In this document: in pieces, positions 51,412 through 60,849 of the stretch
How the letters are laid out: each line of letters begins with the position of its first letter
How positions within the stretch are numbered: position 1 is the first letter of the stretch
Assembly (NCBI RefSeq): GCF_900113285.1
Contig: NZ_FOOT01000002.1
Coordinates: 310,001-374,000, forward strand
Source: Pontibacter chinhatensis
GTDB taxonomy: Bacteria; Bacteroidota; Bacteroidia; Cytophagales; Hymenobacteraceae
Reading direction: 5' to 3'
Length of the DNA stretch: 64,000 nucleotides
Position numbers and translations under genes: made by a program
Notes under the pieces: model-generated
What the model was told of the DNA's origin: nothing
Seen by the model: the letters and a program-made list of their open reading frames with translations, nothing else
The model's database searches: none

Positions 51412-51987
51412 ATGAAAAAAGTAATCTTTACCCTGCTGGCAATGGCATTGCTGGTAGTGACCGCGCCTGGCGCCCAGGCACAGGAAACCGAGGCGGAGCA
51501 GCTAAGCTCCAAGCAGGCGCATGAACTGCTCCGCCGTTTGTCCGGTAACTGGCTGGTGAGCCACTACTCCTGGCAGCCTCACAGCAAGATGTTCCATCAA
51601 ACCACGGGCGAGGCTAACATCAGCCGTGCCCGCCAGGGCAGCTACCTGCTGGAGCAGACAGACGTAAAACTTCCGGACGGCAGTATACAGCGACAGGAGT
51701 GTTTCCTGGGGTATTCCCTTGCCAAGGGCCGCTTTGAGCTAATCCAGGCAGATGGGGAAGACAAAAACACCTCGCTGCTGGTGGGTGAGTGGAACCCTGA
51801 GTATAATGCCATTACCCTAAGGCACCCGGACGGGCTGAAGAAGGGAGACCCTACCAGTATGGAGTATGTGTATATATTTCTGCCGCAGAACACCCTGCTG
51901 AAAATGGCGCGTTCCCTGGATGAAGAGGGGAATTACCTGATTCACTCAAAAGTATACTTCGTGCCCAGGCATACAGCGCTCCACTGA
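51412..51987 (+). CDS. secreted DUF1579-like protein
   Basis: 191 residues with signal peptide (MKKVIFTLLAMALLVVTAPGAQAQ). The mature domain starts LLRRLSGNWLVSHYSWQP and continues GEANISRARQGSYLLEQTDVKL and RQECFLGYSLAKGRFELIQAD, a lipocalin-like layout as in DUF1579. Likely periplasmic; ligand unknown. Followed by a hairpin terminator and a 22-bp direct repeat. Confidence 0.7.
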   Translation: MKKVIFTLLAMALLVVTAPGAQAQETEAEQLSSKQAHELLRRLSGNWLVSHYSWQPHSKMFHQTTGEANISRARQGSYLLEQTDVKLPDGSIQRQECFLGYSLAKGRFELIQADGEDKNTSLLVGEWNPEYNAITLRHPDGLKKGDPTSMEYVYIFLPQNTLLKMARSLDEEGNYLIHSKVYFVPRHTALH

Positions 51988-52000
51988 GAGCAGCTAACCC

Positions 52001-52043
52001 GGGAGCGATCTGCCGCTACTGTACCCGGCAGGTCGCTCCCGAC
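52001..52043 (+). terminator. hairpin terminator
   Basis: GGGAGCGATCTGCCG ... CGGCAGGTCGCTCCC stem (one mismatch) with a 9-base loop and T-rich TTTCTTTTATA downstream. Ends the DUF1579-like transcript and resembles the small palindromes nested in the large repeats. Confidence 0.65.
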
Positions 52044-52055
52044 CCTCAGCTTTCT

Positions 52056-52099
52056 TTTATACTTGTAAGTTCTTATATTTATACTTGTAAGTTCTTATA
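52056..52099. repeat. 22-bp tandem direct repeat
   Basis: TTATACTTGTAAGTTCTTATA occurs twice back to back (52057-52077 and 52079-52099). Each unit holds one TATACTT heptamer. Likely slippage-type duplication. Confidence 0.85.
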
Positions 52100-52108
52100 C
52101 CGGACTTG

Positions 52109-52834
52109 TCAGGGCCTCGCGAACTTCCGCTTTAGCTTCATCATTCTATACTTGGCGCTGTCGTATACCAGCGCCGTAGTAAGTATGGCTGCGGCCAGCA
52201 ACAGGGTTTTCATGACAAAGGCAGAGTATAAAGAGCCGCCCACAATACACCCCAGAAAGAAAAAGCTGATAATGGTGAGGCGCAGCTTCATGGAGTCCTT
52301 GAGCTTTTTCTGCTGCTCCTCTTTGCGGTAAAAGTATAGCTGGGCAATCTCAATTCCCAAATCTGTAAAAAGCCCGGTCAGGTGGGTGGTGCGCACCACG
52401 GCGTTCGAGACACGGGTAACAAGTGCGTTTTGCAGGCCCATGGCAAACAACAGGCAGCAGGCCACCCAGATGCGGTGCTGCATGATAAACTCCAGGTTTA
52501 GCAGCCCTACCCCTACCAGCACCAGTATCTCCAGTCCTACAGGCGGCAGGAACACCAGCCGTTTGTTGCGGCGCAGCATGGCCTCCAGCAGCCCGGCCGA
52601 CACGATGGCGCCAAACAGGAAGGCAAGTATAAACAGCAGGTAGCCCCAGGCGGTCTCAAAATTGCGGCGGCCCACCTCATCGGCAAAAAAGGCAAAGTGG
52701 CCCGTTACGTTGGTGGTCAGCTGCTTCAAGGCAAACACCCCTGTCACGTTTACAATGCCCGCCACACCGGAGAGCAGCGAGGCCAGCTTCAGGTTATGCT
52801 TCAGGGTACGGTTCTTCCCTCTGTGACGGAACAT
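52109..52834 (-). CDS. YoaK/DUF1275 family membrane protein
   Basis: 241 residues, six membrane helices: LASLLSGVAGIVNVTGVFAL, GHFAFFADEVG, AWGYLLFILAFLFGAIVSAGLLEAM, FLPPVGLEILVLVGVGLLNL, VACCLLFAMGLQNALVTR, and a C-terminal pair. The motifs VAGIVNVTG, TNVTGH, MGLQNALVTR and VVRTTHLTGLFTDLG are diagnostic for DUF1275. Inner-membrane; function unknown. The first codon lies next to the ATL gene, which is transcribed the same way. Confidence 0.9.
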   Translation of the reverse strand: MFRHRGKNRTLKHNLKLASLLSGVAGIVNVTGVFALKQLTTNVTGHFAFFADEVGRRNFETAWGYLLFILAFLFGAIVSAGLLEAMLRRNKRLVFLPPVGLEILVLVGVGLLNLEFIMQHRIWVACCLLFAMGLQNALVTRVSNAVVRTTHLTGLFTDLGIEIAQLYFYRKEEQQKKLKDSMKLRLTIISFFFLGCIVGGSLYSAFVMKTLLLAAAILTTALVYDSAKYRMMKLKRKFARP

Positions 52835-52892
52835 ACGTGGTTAAGGCTTTAGAAGGCGCAAAGTATAAAATTACGGGGTTAGGGGCACCCGA

Positions 52893-53234
52893 TCAGAGCA
52901 ACTCTTTGGAGGGGTCCCAGAACAGCTTCTCAAAATCCGCCACCTGGTCGTTCTCCACGCGCACCCCCTCCTCCTCCAGCCGCTCCTGCATGGCTCCAGA
53001 GTGTTCGAAATGCTGCTTGCCCGTCAGCATGCCCACCCGGTTTACCACCCGGTGCGCCGGAATTTTGGTCATGGGGTGCGAGGCGATGAGTGCCCAGCCC
53101 ACCATCCGGGCAGAGCCTTTTGCGCCCAGGTAACTGGCAATGGCTCCGTAAGAGGTAACCCTGCCGCGGGGTATAAGTTGCACCACCTCATACACATTCT
53201 GAAAGAAATTCTCTTTGCTGTCTTTTTTTGACAT
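52893..53234 (-). CDS. alkyltransferase-like (ATL) DNA-repair protein
   Basis: 113 residues from the ATG at 53234 (an ATG five codons upstream is possible). MGMT C-domain fold: FFQNVYEVVQLIPRGRVTSYGAIASYLG, GSARMVGWALIASHP, and PAHRVVNRVGMLTG. The methyl-acceptor Cys of MGMT (PCHRV) is Ala here (PAHRV), so it binds O6-alkylguanine without repairing it and flags the lesion for excision repair, as known for ATLs. Small, cytosolic. Confidence 0.9.
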   Translation of the reverse strand: MSKKDSKENFFQNVYEVVQLIPRGRVTSYGAIASYLGAKGSARMVGWALIASHPMTKIPAHRVVNRVGMLTGKQHFEHSGAMQERLEEEGVRVENDQVADFEKLFWDPSKELL

Positions 53235-53423
53235 TTTCTCAACTTTCATTTTAAACCTTCTATACTAGTTTCTGTCTTTAAAATGAGACAGTTTGCAGAG
53301 TTTAAGATACGGCAACTTTCATACTTGCACAATTTGGCCTTATCTTTAAAACTACGACTTACCTCATTGCCCCGACATTAAAACTTTTAGACGTTCACCT
53401 AACAAAACTGTGTTAAAGCACAC

Positions 53424-54554
53424 ATGAACAAAACATTAAAAACCATCCTGATTCTAGTGGCTGTTTCGGCAGTAGGCTATTTTGTTTACAGGCAGATTTC
53501 GGCTGAGCCGGAGCCGCAGCGGCAGGCAGGCCGTGGCGGCGGCGGACCTATGGCCCAGCGCGTAACCGTTGACGTATACGTGGTCTCCCCGGGGGCTTTC
53601 CAGAACCGGATCACCACCACGGGCACCGTGCTGCCGAACGAGGATGTGGAGCTGCGAAGCGAGATTGCCGGCCGCGTAACCGGAATCAACTTTAAGGAAG
53701 GCAGCAAGGTGAGCAAAGGCCAGCTGCTGCTAACGGTAAACGATGCCGAGCTGCGCGCGCAGCTGCAGAAGCTGGAGGCCAACCAAAAGCTGTACCGTGA
53801 GATGGAGGAGCGCCAGCGCACCCTGCTGGAGAAAGAGTACATCAGCGCCCAGGAGTATGACCAGGTAAGCAACCAACTAGCCACCGCCACTGCCGACATC
53901 CAGGCCCTGAAGGCAACGCTGGCCAAAGCCTACGTGCGTGCGCCATTTGATGGCGTGATTGGCCTGCGCCAGGTGAGCGAGGGAAGCTATGTATCGGCTA
54001 CCACGCCGATTGCCCGCATCGTGGACATCAGCCCTGTCAAGATTGACTTTGCCATACCTGGCCGTTACAGCCAGCAGGTAAAAACCGGCGACAAAATCAG
54101 CTTCACGGTGGAAGGCCTCCCGAAAGTATACGAGGCCGCTGTATATGCTGTGGAGCCAGGCATAGACCCAACCACCCGCACCCTGCAGGTTCGTGCCCTG
54201 TTTGACAATAAGAACGAGGAAGTGAAGCCAGGCGCTTTCGTAAGCGTAAGCCTTGCCCTCAGCGACTCAGACGACGCCATCCTTATCCCAACGGAAGCTA
54301 TCATACCGGAAGCCACAGGCCACAAGATTTACCTGTCCAGAAACGGGAAGGCCGTGCCGCAGATGGTGAAGATCGGTCAGCGTTCCGAAACCATGATCCA
54401 GATTATGGAAGGAGTAGCCCCCGGCGACACGATCATCCGCTCGGGCATCCTGCAGGTACGCGACGGCTCTAACCTGAACATCCGCCGGGTACAAACTTCT
54501 GACACCCTAACGCAGGCAGGACCTCAGCCGGCCCAGGCACCTGAGGCTGAATAA
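53424..54554 (+). CDS. RND efflux periplasmic adaptor (membrane fusion protein)
   Basis: 376 residues, N-terminal anchor helix (LKTILILVAVSAVGYFVY), then a Gly-rich linker. Domain order: lipoyl half (TTGTVLPNEDVELRSEIAGRVTGINFKEGSKVSKGQLLLTVND), alpha-hairpin with coiled coil (LRAQLQKLEANQKLYREMEER...ATADIQALKATLAKA), second lipoyl half (YVRAPFDGVIGLRQVSEGSYVS), then beta-barrel and membrane-proximal domains. Bridges the pump and TolC. First gene of a complete RND operon. Confidence 0.95.
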   Translation: MNKTLKTILILVAVSAVGYFVYRQISAEPEPQRQAGRGGGGPMAQRVTVDVYVVSPGAFQNRITTTGTVLPNEDVELRSEIAGRVTGINFKEGSKVSKGQLLLTVNDAELRAQLQKLEANQKLYREMEERQRTLLEKEYISAQEYDQVSNQLATATADIQALKATLAKAYVRAPFDGVIGLRQVSEGSYVSATTPIARIVDISPVKIDFAIPGRYSQQVKTGDKISFTVEGLPKVYEAAVYAVEPGIDPTTRTLQVRALFDNKNEEVKPGAFVSVSLALSDSDDAILIPTEAIIPEATGHKIYLSRNGKAVPQMVKIGQRSETMIQIMEGVAPGDTIIRSGILQVRDGSNLNIRRVQTSDTLTQAGPQPAQAPEAE

Positions 54555-54715
54555 TTTGCAAAGCGCCTATGCCTGAAAATCAGGCTGAAACGTTTAAGGT
54601 TAATACCGCCAGAGCCACTGGCATACTTATTTAGGAAGTATAGCGCCCGGAAAAAGGCAGGAACCACACCCGTGTACTCCTCCCGCATGTTGGGCCCTGA
54701 AAATAGAAGAAGCTT

Positions 54716-57700
54716 ATGGCAAGTTTATCAGATATAAGTATAAAACGCCCCGTACTGGCCATCGTGATGAGCATCGCGATCATGGTGTTCGGTTTTATCG
54801 GCATCACTTACCTCGGAGTGCGGGAGTACCCCAGCGTAGACCCGCCCATCGTTAACGTAAGGACCACCTACGTGGGCGCCAACGCCGAAACGATAGAGTC
54901 GGAGATAACGGAACCGCTGGAAGAATCCATTAACGGTATTGCCGGTATCCGCACGCTTACCTCTACCAGCAGCGAGGGCAGCAGCAACATTACCGTAGAG
55001 TTTAACCTGGATGTGGACCTGGAAACGGCAGCGAACGACGTGCGCGACCGGGTAGCCAGGGCACAGCGCCGGCTGCCGGAGGACGCCGAGCCTCCTACCG
55101 TGGCAAAGGCCGACGCCGACGCCAACCCTATCCTGTTCCTGGGCATCCGGAGCGAGAGCCGCTCCCTGCTGGAGCTTTCGGACATAGGCATGAACGTGTT
55201 TAAGGAGCAGCTGCAGACCATCCCTGGCGTGAGTGAGATCATGATCTGGGGTGATAAACGCTACTCCATGCGCCTGTGGATGGATCCGGAGAAACTGGCG
55301 GCCCTGCGCGTAACTCCGCTGGAAGTGCAGACTGCCCTGGCCCGCCAGAACGTGGAGCTGCCTTCGGGAAGTATAGAAGGCGCCACTACCGAGCTTTCGG
55401 TAAGAACCATGGGCCGCATCTCCACGCCAGAGGAGTTTAACAACCTGATTGTGCGCCAGGATGCTGATCGCCTGATTCGCTTCCGCGACATTGGCTACGC
55501 GCAACTGGCCCCTGAAAATGAGAAAACTGTGCTGCGCTACAACGGCATCCCGATGATTGGCGTGGTGCTGGTGCCGCAGCCAGGTTCTAACCAGATTGAA
55601 ATCGCCGATGAGTTTTACAGGCGCCTCGAGCACATCAAGAAAGACATCCCGGAAGATCTGCAGCTAACCATAGGCTTTGACAATTCGCAGTACGTGCGGG
55701 CTTCCATTTCCGAGGTGCAGGAAACCATTATCGTGGCTTTTGGCCTGGTGGTGGTTGTAATCTTCCTGTTCCTGCGCGACTGGCGCTCTACGCTTATTCC
55801 GGTAGTAGCCATTCCGGTGTCACTTGTCGGCACCTTCTTCATCATGTATGTGATGAACTTCTCCATCAACGTGCTCACCCTGCTGGGTATCGTGCTGGCC
55901 ATCGGCCTGGTGGTGGACGACGCCATTGTAATGCTGGAGAACATCTATAGCCGGATAGAGAAGGGAGAAAAACCGCTGCAGGCCGCCAAGAACGGGGCCA
56001 AGGAAATATACTTTGCCATTATTTCCACCACGGTTGCCCTGGCGGCGGTGTTTATGCCGGTGGCCTTCCTCGAAGACACAACCGGTAGGCTTTTCCGGGA
56101 ATTTGGTATCGTGGTGGCAGGCTCGGTGATTATCTCGTCCTTCGTGTCGCTCACGCTTACGCCGATGATGTCCTCGCGCATCCTCAAGCACCAAGAAAGG
56201 CCGAACTGGTTCTACCGTAAGACCGAGCCATTCTTCCTGGCCCTGACCAACGGCTACCGTAGCAGCCTGGAAGCCTTTATGCGGGTGCGTTGGATGGCGT
56301 TTATACTTATTCTTGTGGCCGCCGGCACCATCTGGTGGCAAATGTCTACGCTACAATCAGAGCTAACGCCAGAGGAAGACCGCGCTGGCCTTAGAATTAA
56401 CGCCACGGGTCCGGAGGGTGCCTCTTTCGAGTTTATGGATCAGTACATGAACGAGCTGACGGCCCTGGTGAACGATTCGATTGAAGGTATCTCTAGCATA
56501 ACCTCGATGACGCGGAACGCCAACTCGGGCTTCATCCGCCTGCGCCTGGTGCCGGCCGATGAGCGTGACCAGACACAGCAGGAGATTGTGGAGAGCCTGC
56601 CTCCGCTGATAAACCAGATTCCGGGGGCCAGGGCATTTGCTTCGGGCGACAAGGGCCTGGGGGGCGGACGTGGTGCCGGTCAGCCGGTGCAGTTCGTGGT
56701 GCAGTCGCAGAACATGGAGAAGCTGCGCGAGATCATCCCACCTTTCCTGGAGAAAGCCCAGCAAGACCCGACTTTCAACTTCGTGGACGTGAACCTGAAG
56801 TTCAACAAGCCGGAGCTGCGGGTAGAGATTGACCGTGAGAAAGCCCAGACCCTGGGTGTAAGTGTGCGCGACATTGCCCAGACGATACAGCTGGGCCTGA
56901 GCGGCACGCGCTTCGGATACTTTGTGAAAGGCGGAAAGCAGTACCAGATCCTGGGCCAGGTTGCCCGCGAGAACCGCAGCGAACCGCTTGACCTGCGCAG
57001 CCTGTACGTAAAGAGCAACACCGGCGAACTTATCCAGCTGGATAACCTGATCGAGCTGAAGGAAGAAAGCGCCTCGCCGCAAGTATACCGCTTTAACCGT
57101 TTTGCAGCCGCCACCTTTAGCGCCACCCTGACCAAGGGCAAAACCATTGGCGATGGTATAGAGGCCATGGACGCCATCGCGGATGAGGTGCTGGACGAAA
57201 CTTTCCAAACCACCCTTAGCGGCCAGTCCAGGGATTTCTCGGAGAGCTCCGGCAGCTTACTGTTTGCCTTCGTGCTCGCGTTGGGCCTGATTTACCTGGC
57301 GCTTTCAGCTCAGTTCGAGAGCTTTGTCGACCCAATCATCATCATGCTGACCGTGCCACTGGCCCTTGCCGGCGCCCTGATCAGCTTGTGGTTCTATGGG
57401 CAGACGCTGAACATCTTCAGCCAGATTGGTATGATCATGCTGGTGGGCCTGGTAACGAAGAACGGTATCCTGCTGGTAGAATTTGCTAACCAGCGCAAGC
57501 AGGAAGGCCTGACCAAGCTAGAGGCTGCCACAGATGCCGCCGTGTCGCGCTTCCGCCCTATCCTGATGACATCGCTTTCCACCATTCTGGGTACCCTGCC
57601 TATCGCGCTGGCGCTGGGTACTGGTGCCGAGAGCCGTATTCCGATGGGTATTGCCGTGGTAGGTGGTCTGATACTGGCCACTGGGCTTACACTGTATGTA

Positions 57701-57802
57701 ATCCCGGCAGTTTACTCATACTTCTCATCGTCCAAAGCCAACGTGGTGGAGGAAGTAGAGGAGGAAGCGAAGGTAGGCAAGCGTCAGCCAGAGTATGTAT
57801 AG
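54716..57802 (+). CDS. RND efflux pump (AcrB/MexB-type inner-membrane transporter)
   Basis: 1028 residues, 12 membrane helices, two large periplasmic loops. MASLSDISIKRPVLAIVMSIAIMVFG at the start, NVRTTYVGANAETIESEITEPLEESI in the porter domain, and LVVDDAIVMLENIYSRIEKGEKPLQAA in helix 4, holding the two Asp residues of the proton relay. A lysine of the relay lies in LVGLVTKNGILLVEFANQRK. Exports hydrophobic compounds by proton motive force. Second gene of the operon; no repressor gene is next to it. Confidence 0.95.
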   Translation: MASLSDISIKRPVLAIVMSIAIMVFGFIGITYLGVREYPSVDPPIVNVRTTYVGANAETIESEITEPLEESINGIAGIRTLTSTSSEGSSNITVEFNLDVDLETAANDVRDRVARAQRRLPEDAEPPTVAKADADANPILFLGIRSESRSLLELSDIGMNVFKEQLQTIPGVSEIMIWGDKRYSMRLWMDPEKLAALRVTPLEVQTALARQNVELPSGSIEGATTELSVRTMGRISTPEEFNNLIVRQDADRLIRFRDIGYAQLAPENEKTVLRYNGIPMIGVVLVPQPGSNQIEIADEFYRRLEHIKKDIPEDLQLTIGFDNSQYVRASISEVQETIIVAFGLVVVVIFLFLRDWRSTLIPVVAIPVSLVGTFFIMYVMNFSINVLTLLGIVLAIGLVVDDAIVMLENIYSRIEKGEKPLQAAKNGAKEIYFAIISTTVALAAVFMPVAFLEDTTGRLFREFGIVVAGSVIISSFVSLTLTPMMSSRILKHQERPNWFYRKTEPFFLALTNGYRSSLEAFMRVRWMAFILILVAAGTIWWQMSTLQSELTPEEDRAGLRINATGPEGASFEFMDQYMNELTALVNDSIEGISSITSMTRNANSGFIRLRLVPADERDQTQQEIVESLPPLINQIPGARAFASGDKGLGGGRGAGQPVQFVVQSQNMEKLREIIPPFLEKAQQDPTFNFVDVNLKFNKPELRVEIDREKAQTLGVSVRDIAQTIQLGLSGTRFGYFVKGGKQYQILGQVARENRSEPLDLRSLYVKSNTGELIQLDNLIELKEESASPQVYRFNRFAAATFSATLTKGKTIGDGIEAMDAIADEVLDETFQTTLSGQSRDFSESSGSLLFAFVLALGLIYLALSAQFESFVDPIIIMLTVPLALAGALISLWFYGQTLNIFSQIGMIMLVGLVTKNGILLVEFANQRKQEGLTKLEAATDAAVSRFRPILMTSLSTILGTLPIALALGTGAESRIPMGIAVVGGLILATGLTLYVIPAVYSYFSSSKANVVEEVEEEAKVGKRQPEYV

Positions 57803-57862
57803 CCGCTGCCACTATTAAATTATTTTAGCCAAAGGATTTAAACGCGACAGAGCAAAGTATAA

Positions 57863-59200
57863 ATGTTTTCATACAGAGCCGCAGCACTTGCCCTGATAGG
57901 GCTGGTGCTATTACTACCAGGAAAGGCCTTTAGCCAGGAGCAACTATCGCTGGAACAAGCCATCCGAATAGGGTTACAGAACAATTACGACATACAGATA
58001 GCCGGCCGGCAGGAAGCCATCTCCCAGAACAACGTGACCTTGGGCAACGCCGGTATTCTGCCCAATATTGACGGGCGCGCCTCTCGTACCTTCAGCGAGA
58101 ACAACTCGCGGCAGGAGTTTAACACCGGTCCGGACCGCGTGCGGGAGGGAGCCAGCTCCAACAACATCAGCTACGGGGTGAACCTGAACTGGGTGATCTT
58201 TGATGGTCTGGGGATGTTCATCAACCTCGAGCGACTGAAAACGCTGGAAAAATCGGGGGAGCTCTTCACAAAGCAAACGGTGGAGAACACTGTAGCCGAC
58301 ATCATCGCCAGCTACTACGAAGTGGCCCGGCAGTCGTCCAAGATAAAAGCCATCCAGGATGCCATCGCCATATCCGAGGCACGTGCGGAAATTGCCCAAG
58401 CACAGTATGAGGTGGGCGTGAGCGCCAAAGTGGAGATCCTGCGCGCGCAGGTGGATTACAACGCCGACCGCTCGGAGCTGCTGCTGCAGGAGGAAGTGCT
58501 GCAAAATGCCAAAATTAACCTGAACCAGCTGCTGGGCCGCAACCCCGATATTGACTTCGAGGTAACCGACAGCATTGTGGTGGACGAGACGGTGAACTAT
58601 AGCCTCGCCGCCAACAATCTGCAGGCAGCCAACCCCCTGCTGCAGCGCCTGCAGCTGGAGCGCCAGCTAGCCCACCTCGACATCAGGTCGGTACGCGCCC
58701 GCCGGTTCCCAACGGTAACGGCACAAAGCGCCTACAACTTCAGCCGCTCGGAGGCCGAGCCGCTGAACGAGTTCCAGGCCCGCTTTAACCAGAACCGCGG
58801 CTACAACTACGGCCTTAGCCTGAATGTGCCTATCTTCAACGGCTTTAACCTGAACAGGCAGGCGCAGAATGCCCGCATCAACCTCGAAACGGCCAGCCTG
58901 GAGCTGCAGCGCGAGGAGAACCGCCTGCAGGCAGACCTGGCCCGCGCCTACAGCCAATACACCAACCGCCTGCAACTGCTGGAGCTGGAGGAAAGCAACG
59001 TGAAACTGGCACAGGAAAACGCAGAGATAGCCCTGGAGCGATACCGGCTCGGCATCCTGACCGCTATTGAGCTGCGCGAGGCACAACGAAACGAACTGGT
59101 GGCTTCCAACCGCCTCATCGATATACAGTTCCAGGCAAAATCTGCTGAGATTGAGTTAAAACGCCTGAGCAGCACCCTGTTGCAGGAAAACCAGCAGTAA
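57863..59200 (+). CDS. TolC-family outer-membrane efflux channel
   Basis: 445 residues with signal peptide (to ...GKAFSQ). Two repeats of the TolC outer-membrane factor: LSLEQAIRIGLQNNYDIQIA at the start of the first and VARQSSKIKAIQDAI...; second half LDIRSVRARRFPTVTAQSAYNF, LSLNVPIFNGFNLNRQAQNARINLETASLEL and RYRLGILTAIELREAQRNELVA. Forms a trimeric tunnel for the RND pump. Third gene of the operon. Confidence 0.95.
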   Translation: MFSYRAAALALIGLVLLLPGKAFSQEQLSLEQAIRIGLQNNYDIQIAGRQEAISQNNVTLGNAGILPNIDGRASRTFSENNSRQEFNTGPDRVREGASSNNISYGVNLNWVIFDGLGMFINLERLKTLEKSGELFTKQTVENTVADIIASYYEVARQSSKIKAIQDAIAISEARAEIAQAQYEVGVSAKVEILRAQVDYNADRSELLLQEEVLQNAKINLNQLLGRNPDIDFEVTDSIVVDETVNYSLAANNLQAANPLLQRLQLERQLAHLDIRSVRARRFPTVTAQSAYNFSRSEAEPLNEFQARFNQNRGYNYGLSLNVPIFNGFNLNRQAQNARINLETASLELQREENRLQADLARAYSQYTNRLQLLELEESNVKLAQENAEIALERYRLGILTAIELREAQRNELVASNRLIDIQFQAKSAEIELKRLSSTLLQENQQ

Positions 59201-59213
59201 GAATCACGTATCC

Positions 59214-59255
59214 TAAAGTATAAAAGTATAGCCATGGCTATACTTTTATACTTTA
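59214..59255. terminator. 42-base perfect palindrome made of AAGTATA motifs
   Basis: Two 20-base arms around AT: TAAAGTATAAAAGTATAGCC and its complement. Each arm holds two heptamers, four in all. Lies between tolC-like and DUF4010 genes; A- and T-rich ends would allow termination on both strands. Confidence 0.85.
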
Positions 59256-59288
59256 TAGCTGTACCTTCAAAGTACATTTCAACAGTTT

Positions 59289-60566
59289 ATGGAGCTAGAG
59301 CTTTTTCAAACCCTTGCTATCGCGCTTGGCCTGGGGCTGTTGGTAGGGCTGCAGCGGCAGCATGACCAGTCGCAACTGGCGGGTATCCGCACCTTCCCGC
59401 TTATCACCCTTTTCGGTACCTTGTCCGGCTTTCTGGCACAGGACTTTGGCGGCTGGATTCTGGCTTCCGGCCTTTTCAGTCTGGCTGCCCTGATGGCTGT
59501 GGCTAACTTTATGCGCAGCAAAACCCCCAACTTCGACATCGGTCTTACCACCGAGGCAGCCGCCCTGCTGATGTATGTGGTGGGCGCCTACCTGGTGCTG
59601 GGACAGACAACTGTGGCCGTGGCCGTGGGCGCCAGCGTGGCCGTACTGCTGCACCTGAAAGACACCCTCCACGGCATTGTGGCCAAAATAGGACAAAATG
59701 ACCTGAGGGCCATCATGCAGTTTGTCGTGATCTCGTTGGTGGTGTTGCCCGTACTTCCCGACCGTACCTTCGGCCCTTACCAGGTGCTCAACCCATACAA
59801 TATATGGCTGATGGTGGTGCTGATTGTGGGATTGGGGCTGTCTGGCTACTTTGCCTATAAGGTGTTCGGGCAGAAATCCGGGACAGTGCTGGGCGGTATA
59901 CTGGGTGGCCTGATTTCGAGTACAGCAACGACAGTGAGCTATGCCCGGCGCAGCAAAGACCAGCACGCCAGCAGCATGTTGGCCGCCCTGGTTATTTTTA
60001 TTGCCTCCACTGTTTCTTTTGTTCGCATCATCACCGAGGTGGCTGTCGTGGCACCGGGCACGTTGCCCACAGTGGCTCCTCCGCTGGCCGCAGTTTTCCT
60101 GCTGATGGTTATACTGGCCATAATGGTGTACCTGAAGCGGGACGACAGCCACGACACCATGCCGGAGCAGGGTAACCCGGCTCAACTCAAGACCGCACTT
60201 GTTTTCGGGGCTATCTATGCCATCGTTACACTTGCCATCGCCTTTGCCAAAGACAAGCTGGGCGATAGCGGTTTATACTTTGTGGCCGTTGTCTCTGGCC
60301 TAACGGATGTAGACGCCATTACGCTCTCGACCTCCAGGCTGATGCAGGTTGGCAACCTAGATACCGACCATGGCTGGCGGTTGATATTGGTGGCAGCACT
60401 CTCTAATATTGCGTTTAAGGCTGGTCTGGTTGGGGTGCTTGGGAACCGCTCGGTGTTTGGTAAAGTGGCCTTATTGTTTGGCATCGTGCTGGCCGGCGGC
60501 TTGCTGGTGCTCTGGCTCTGGCCCGAAAACTTTCAGTTGGACATCGGGGTGGGCGGCGCTGCATAA
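59289..60566 (+). CDS. MgtC/DUF4010 membrane protein
   Basis: 425 residues, about 12 membrane helices. The first 140 residues are MgtC/SapB-like (LGLLVGLQRQHDQSQLAGIRTFPLITLFGTLSGFL); the rest is DUF4010 (IVAKIGQNDLRAIMQFVVISLVVLPVLPDRTFGPYQVLNPYNIWLMVVLIVGL and SGLTDVDAITLS). Thought to take part in divalent-cation transport or tolerance; unproven here. Single gene between two palindromic terminators. Confidence 0.9.
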   Translation: MELELFQTLAIALGLGLLVGLQRQHDQSQLAGIRTFPLITLFGTLSGFLAQDFGGWILASGLFSLAALMAVANFMRSKTPNFDIGLTTEAAALLMYVVGAYLVLGQTTVAVAVGASVAVLLHLKDTLHGIVAKIGQNDLRAIMQFVVISLVVLPVLPDRTFGPYQVLNPYNIWLMVVLIVGLGLSGYFAYKVFGQKSGTVLGGILGGLISSTATTVSYARRSKDQHASSMLAALVIFIASTVSFVRIITEVAVVAPGTLPTVAPPLAAVFLLMVILAIMVYLKRDDSHDTMPEQGNPAQLKTALVFGAIYAIVTLAIAFAKDKLGDSGLYFVAVVSGLTDVDAITLSTSRLMQVGNLDTDHGWRLILVAALSNIAFKAGLVGVLGNRSVFGKVALLFGIVLAGGLLVLWLWPENFQLDIGVGGAA

Positions 60567-60849
60567 CCTGCTATACTGCACCTGTTCCCGCGCTACCGCC
60601 TGTACTTCCCGTTCATTGAAGAAAAATTTATACTTTCCGTTAAACTGTGTGCGCCTACACAAGAGATAATTTAAAAATAAGAGTATCTTGCATTTCAGAA
60701 CCCTTGGCAGGGAGCTAGTATAGCCTTCAGTCAGCAGTATAATTTCTGCTTCAAACACAGGCCACACTACAAGTTGCCGGATAAGTTCTACATAAAGCAA
60801 GCATCCTTGAACAAACCTTTACCACTCATCCAACCTTAGTAACAACACT

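Noticed and set aside
52893-53234. Active O6-methylguanine methyltransferase
   Set aside because: The acceptor Cys of PCHR is Ala, so repair activity is not expected.
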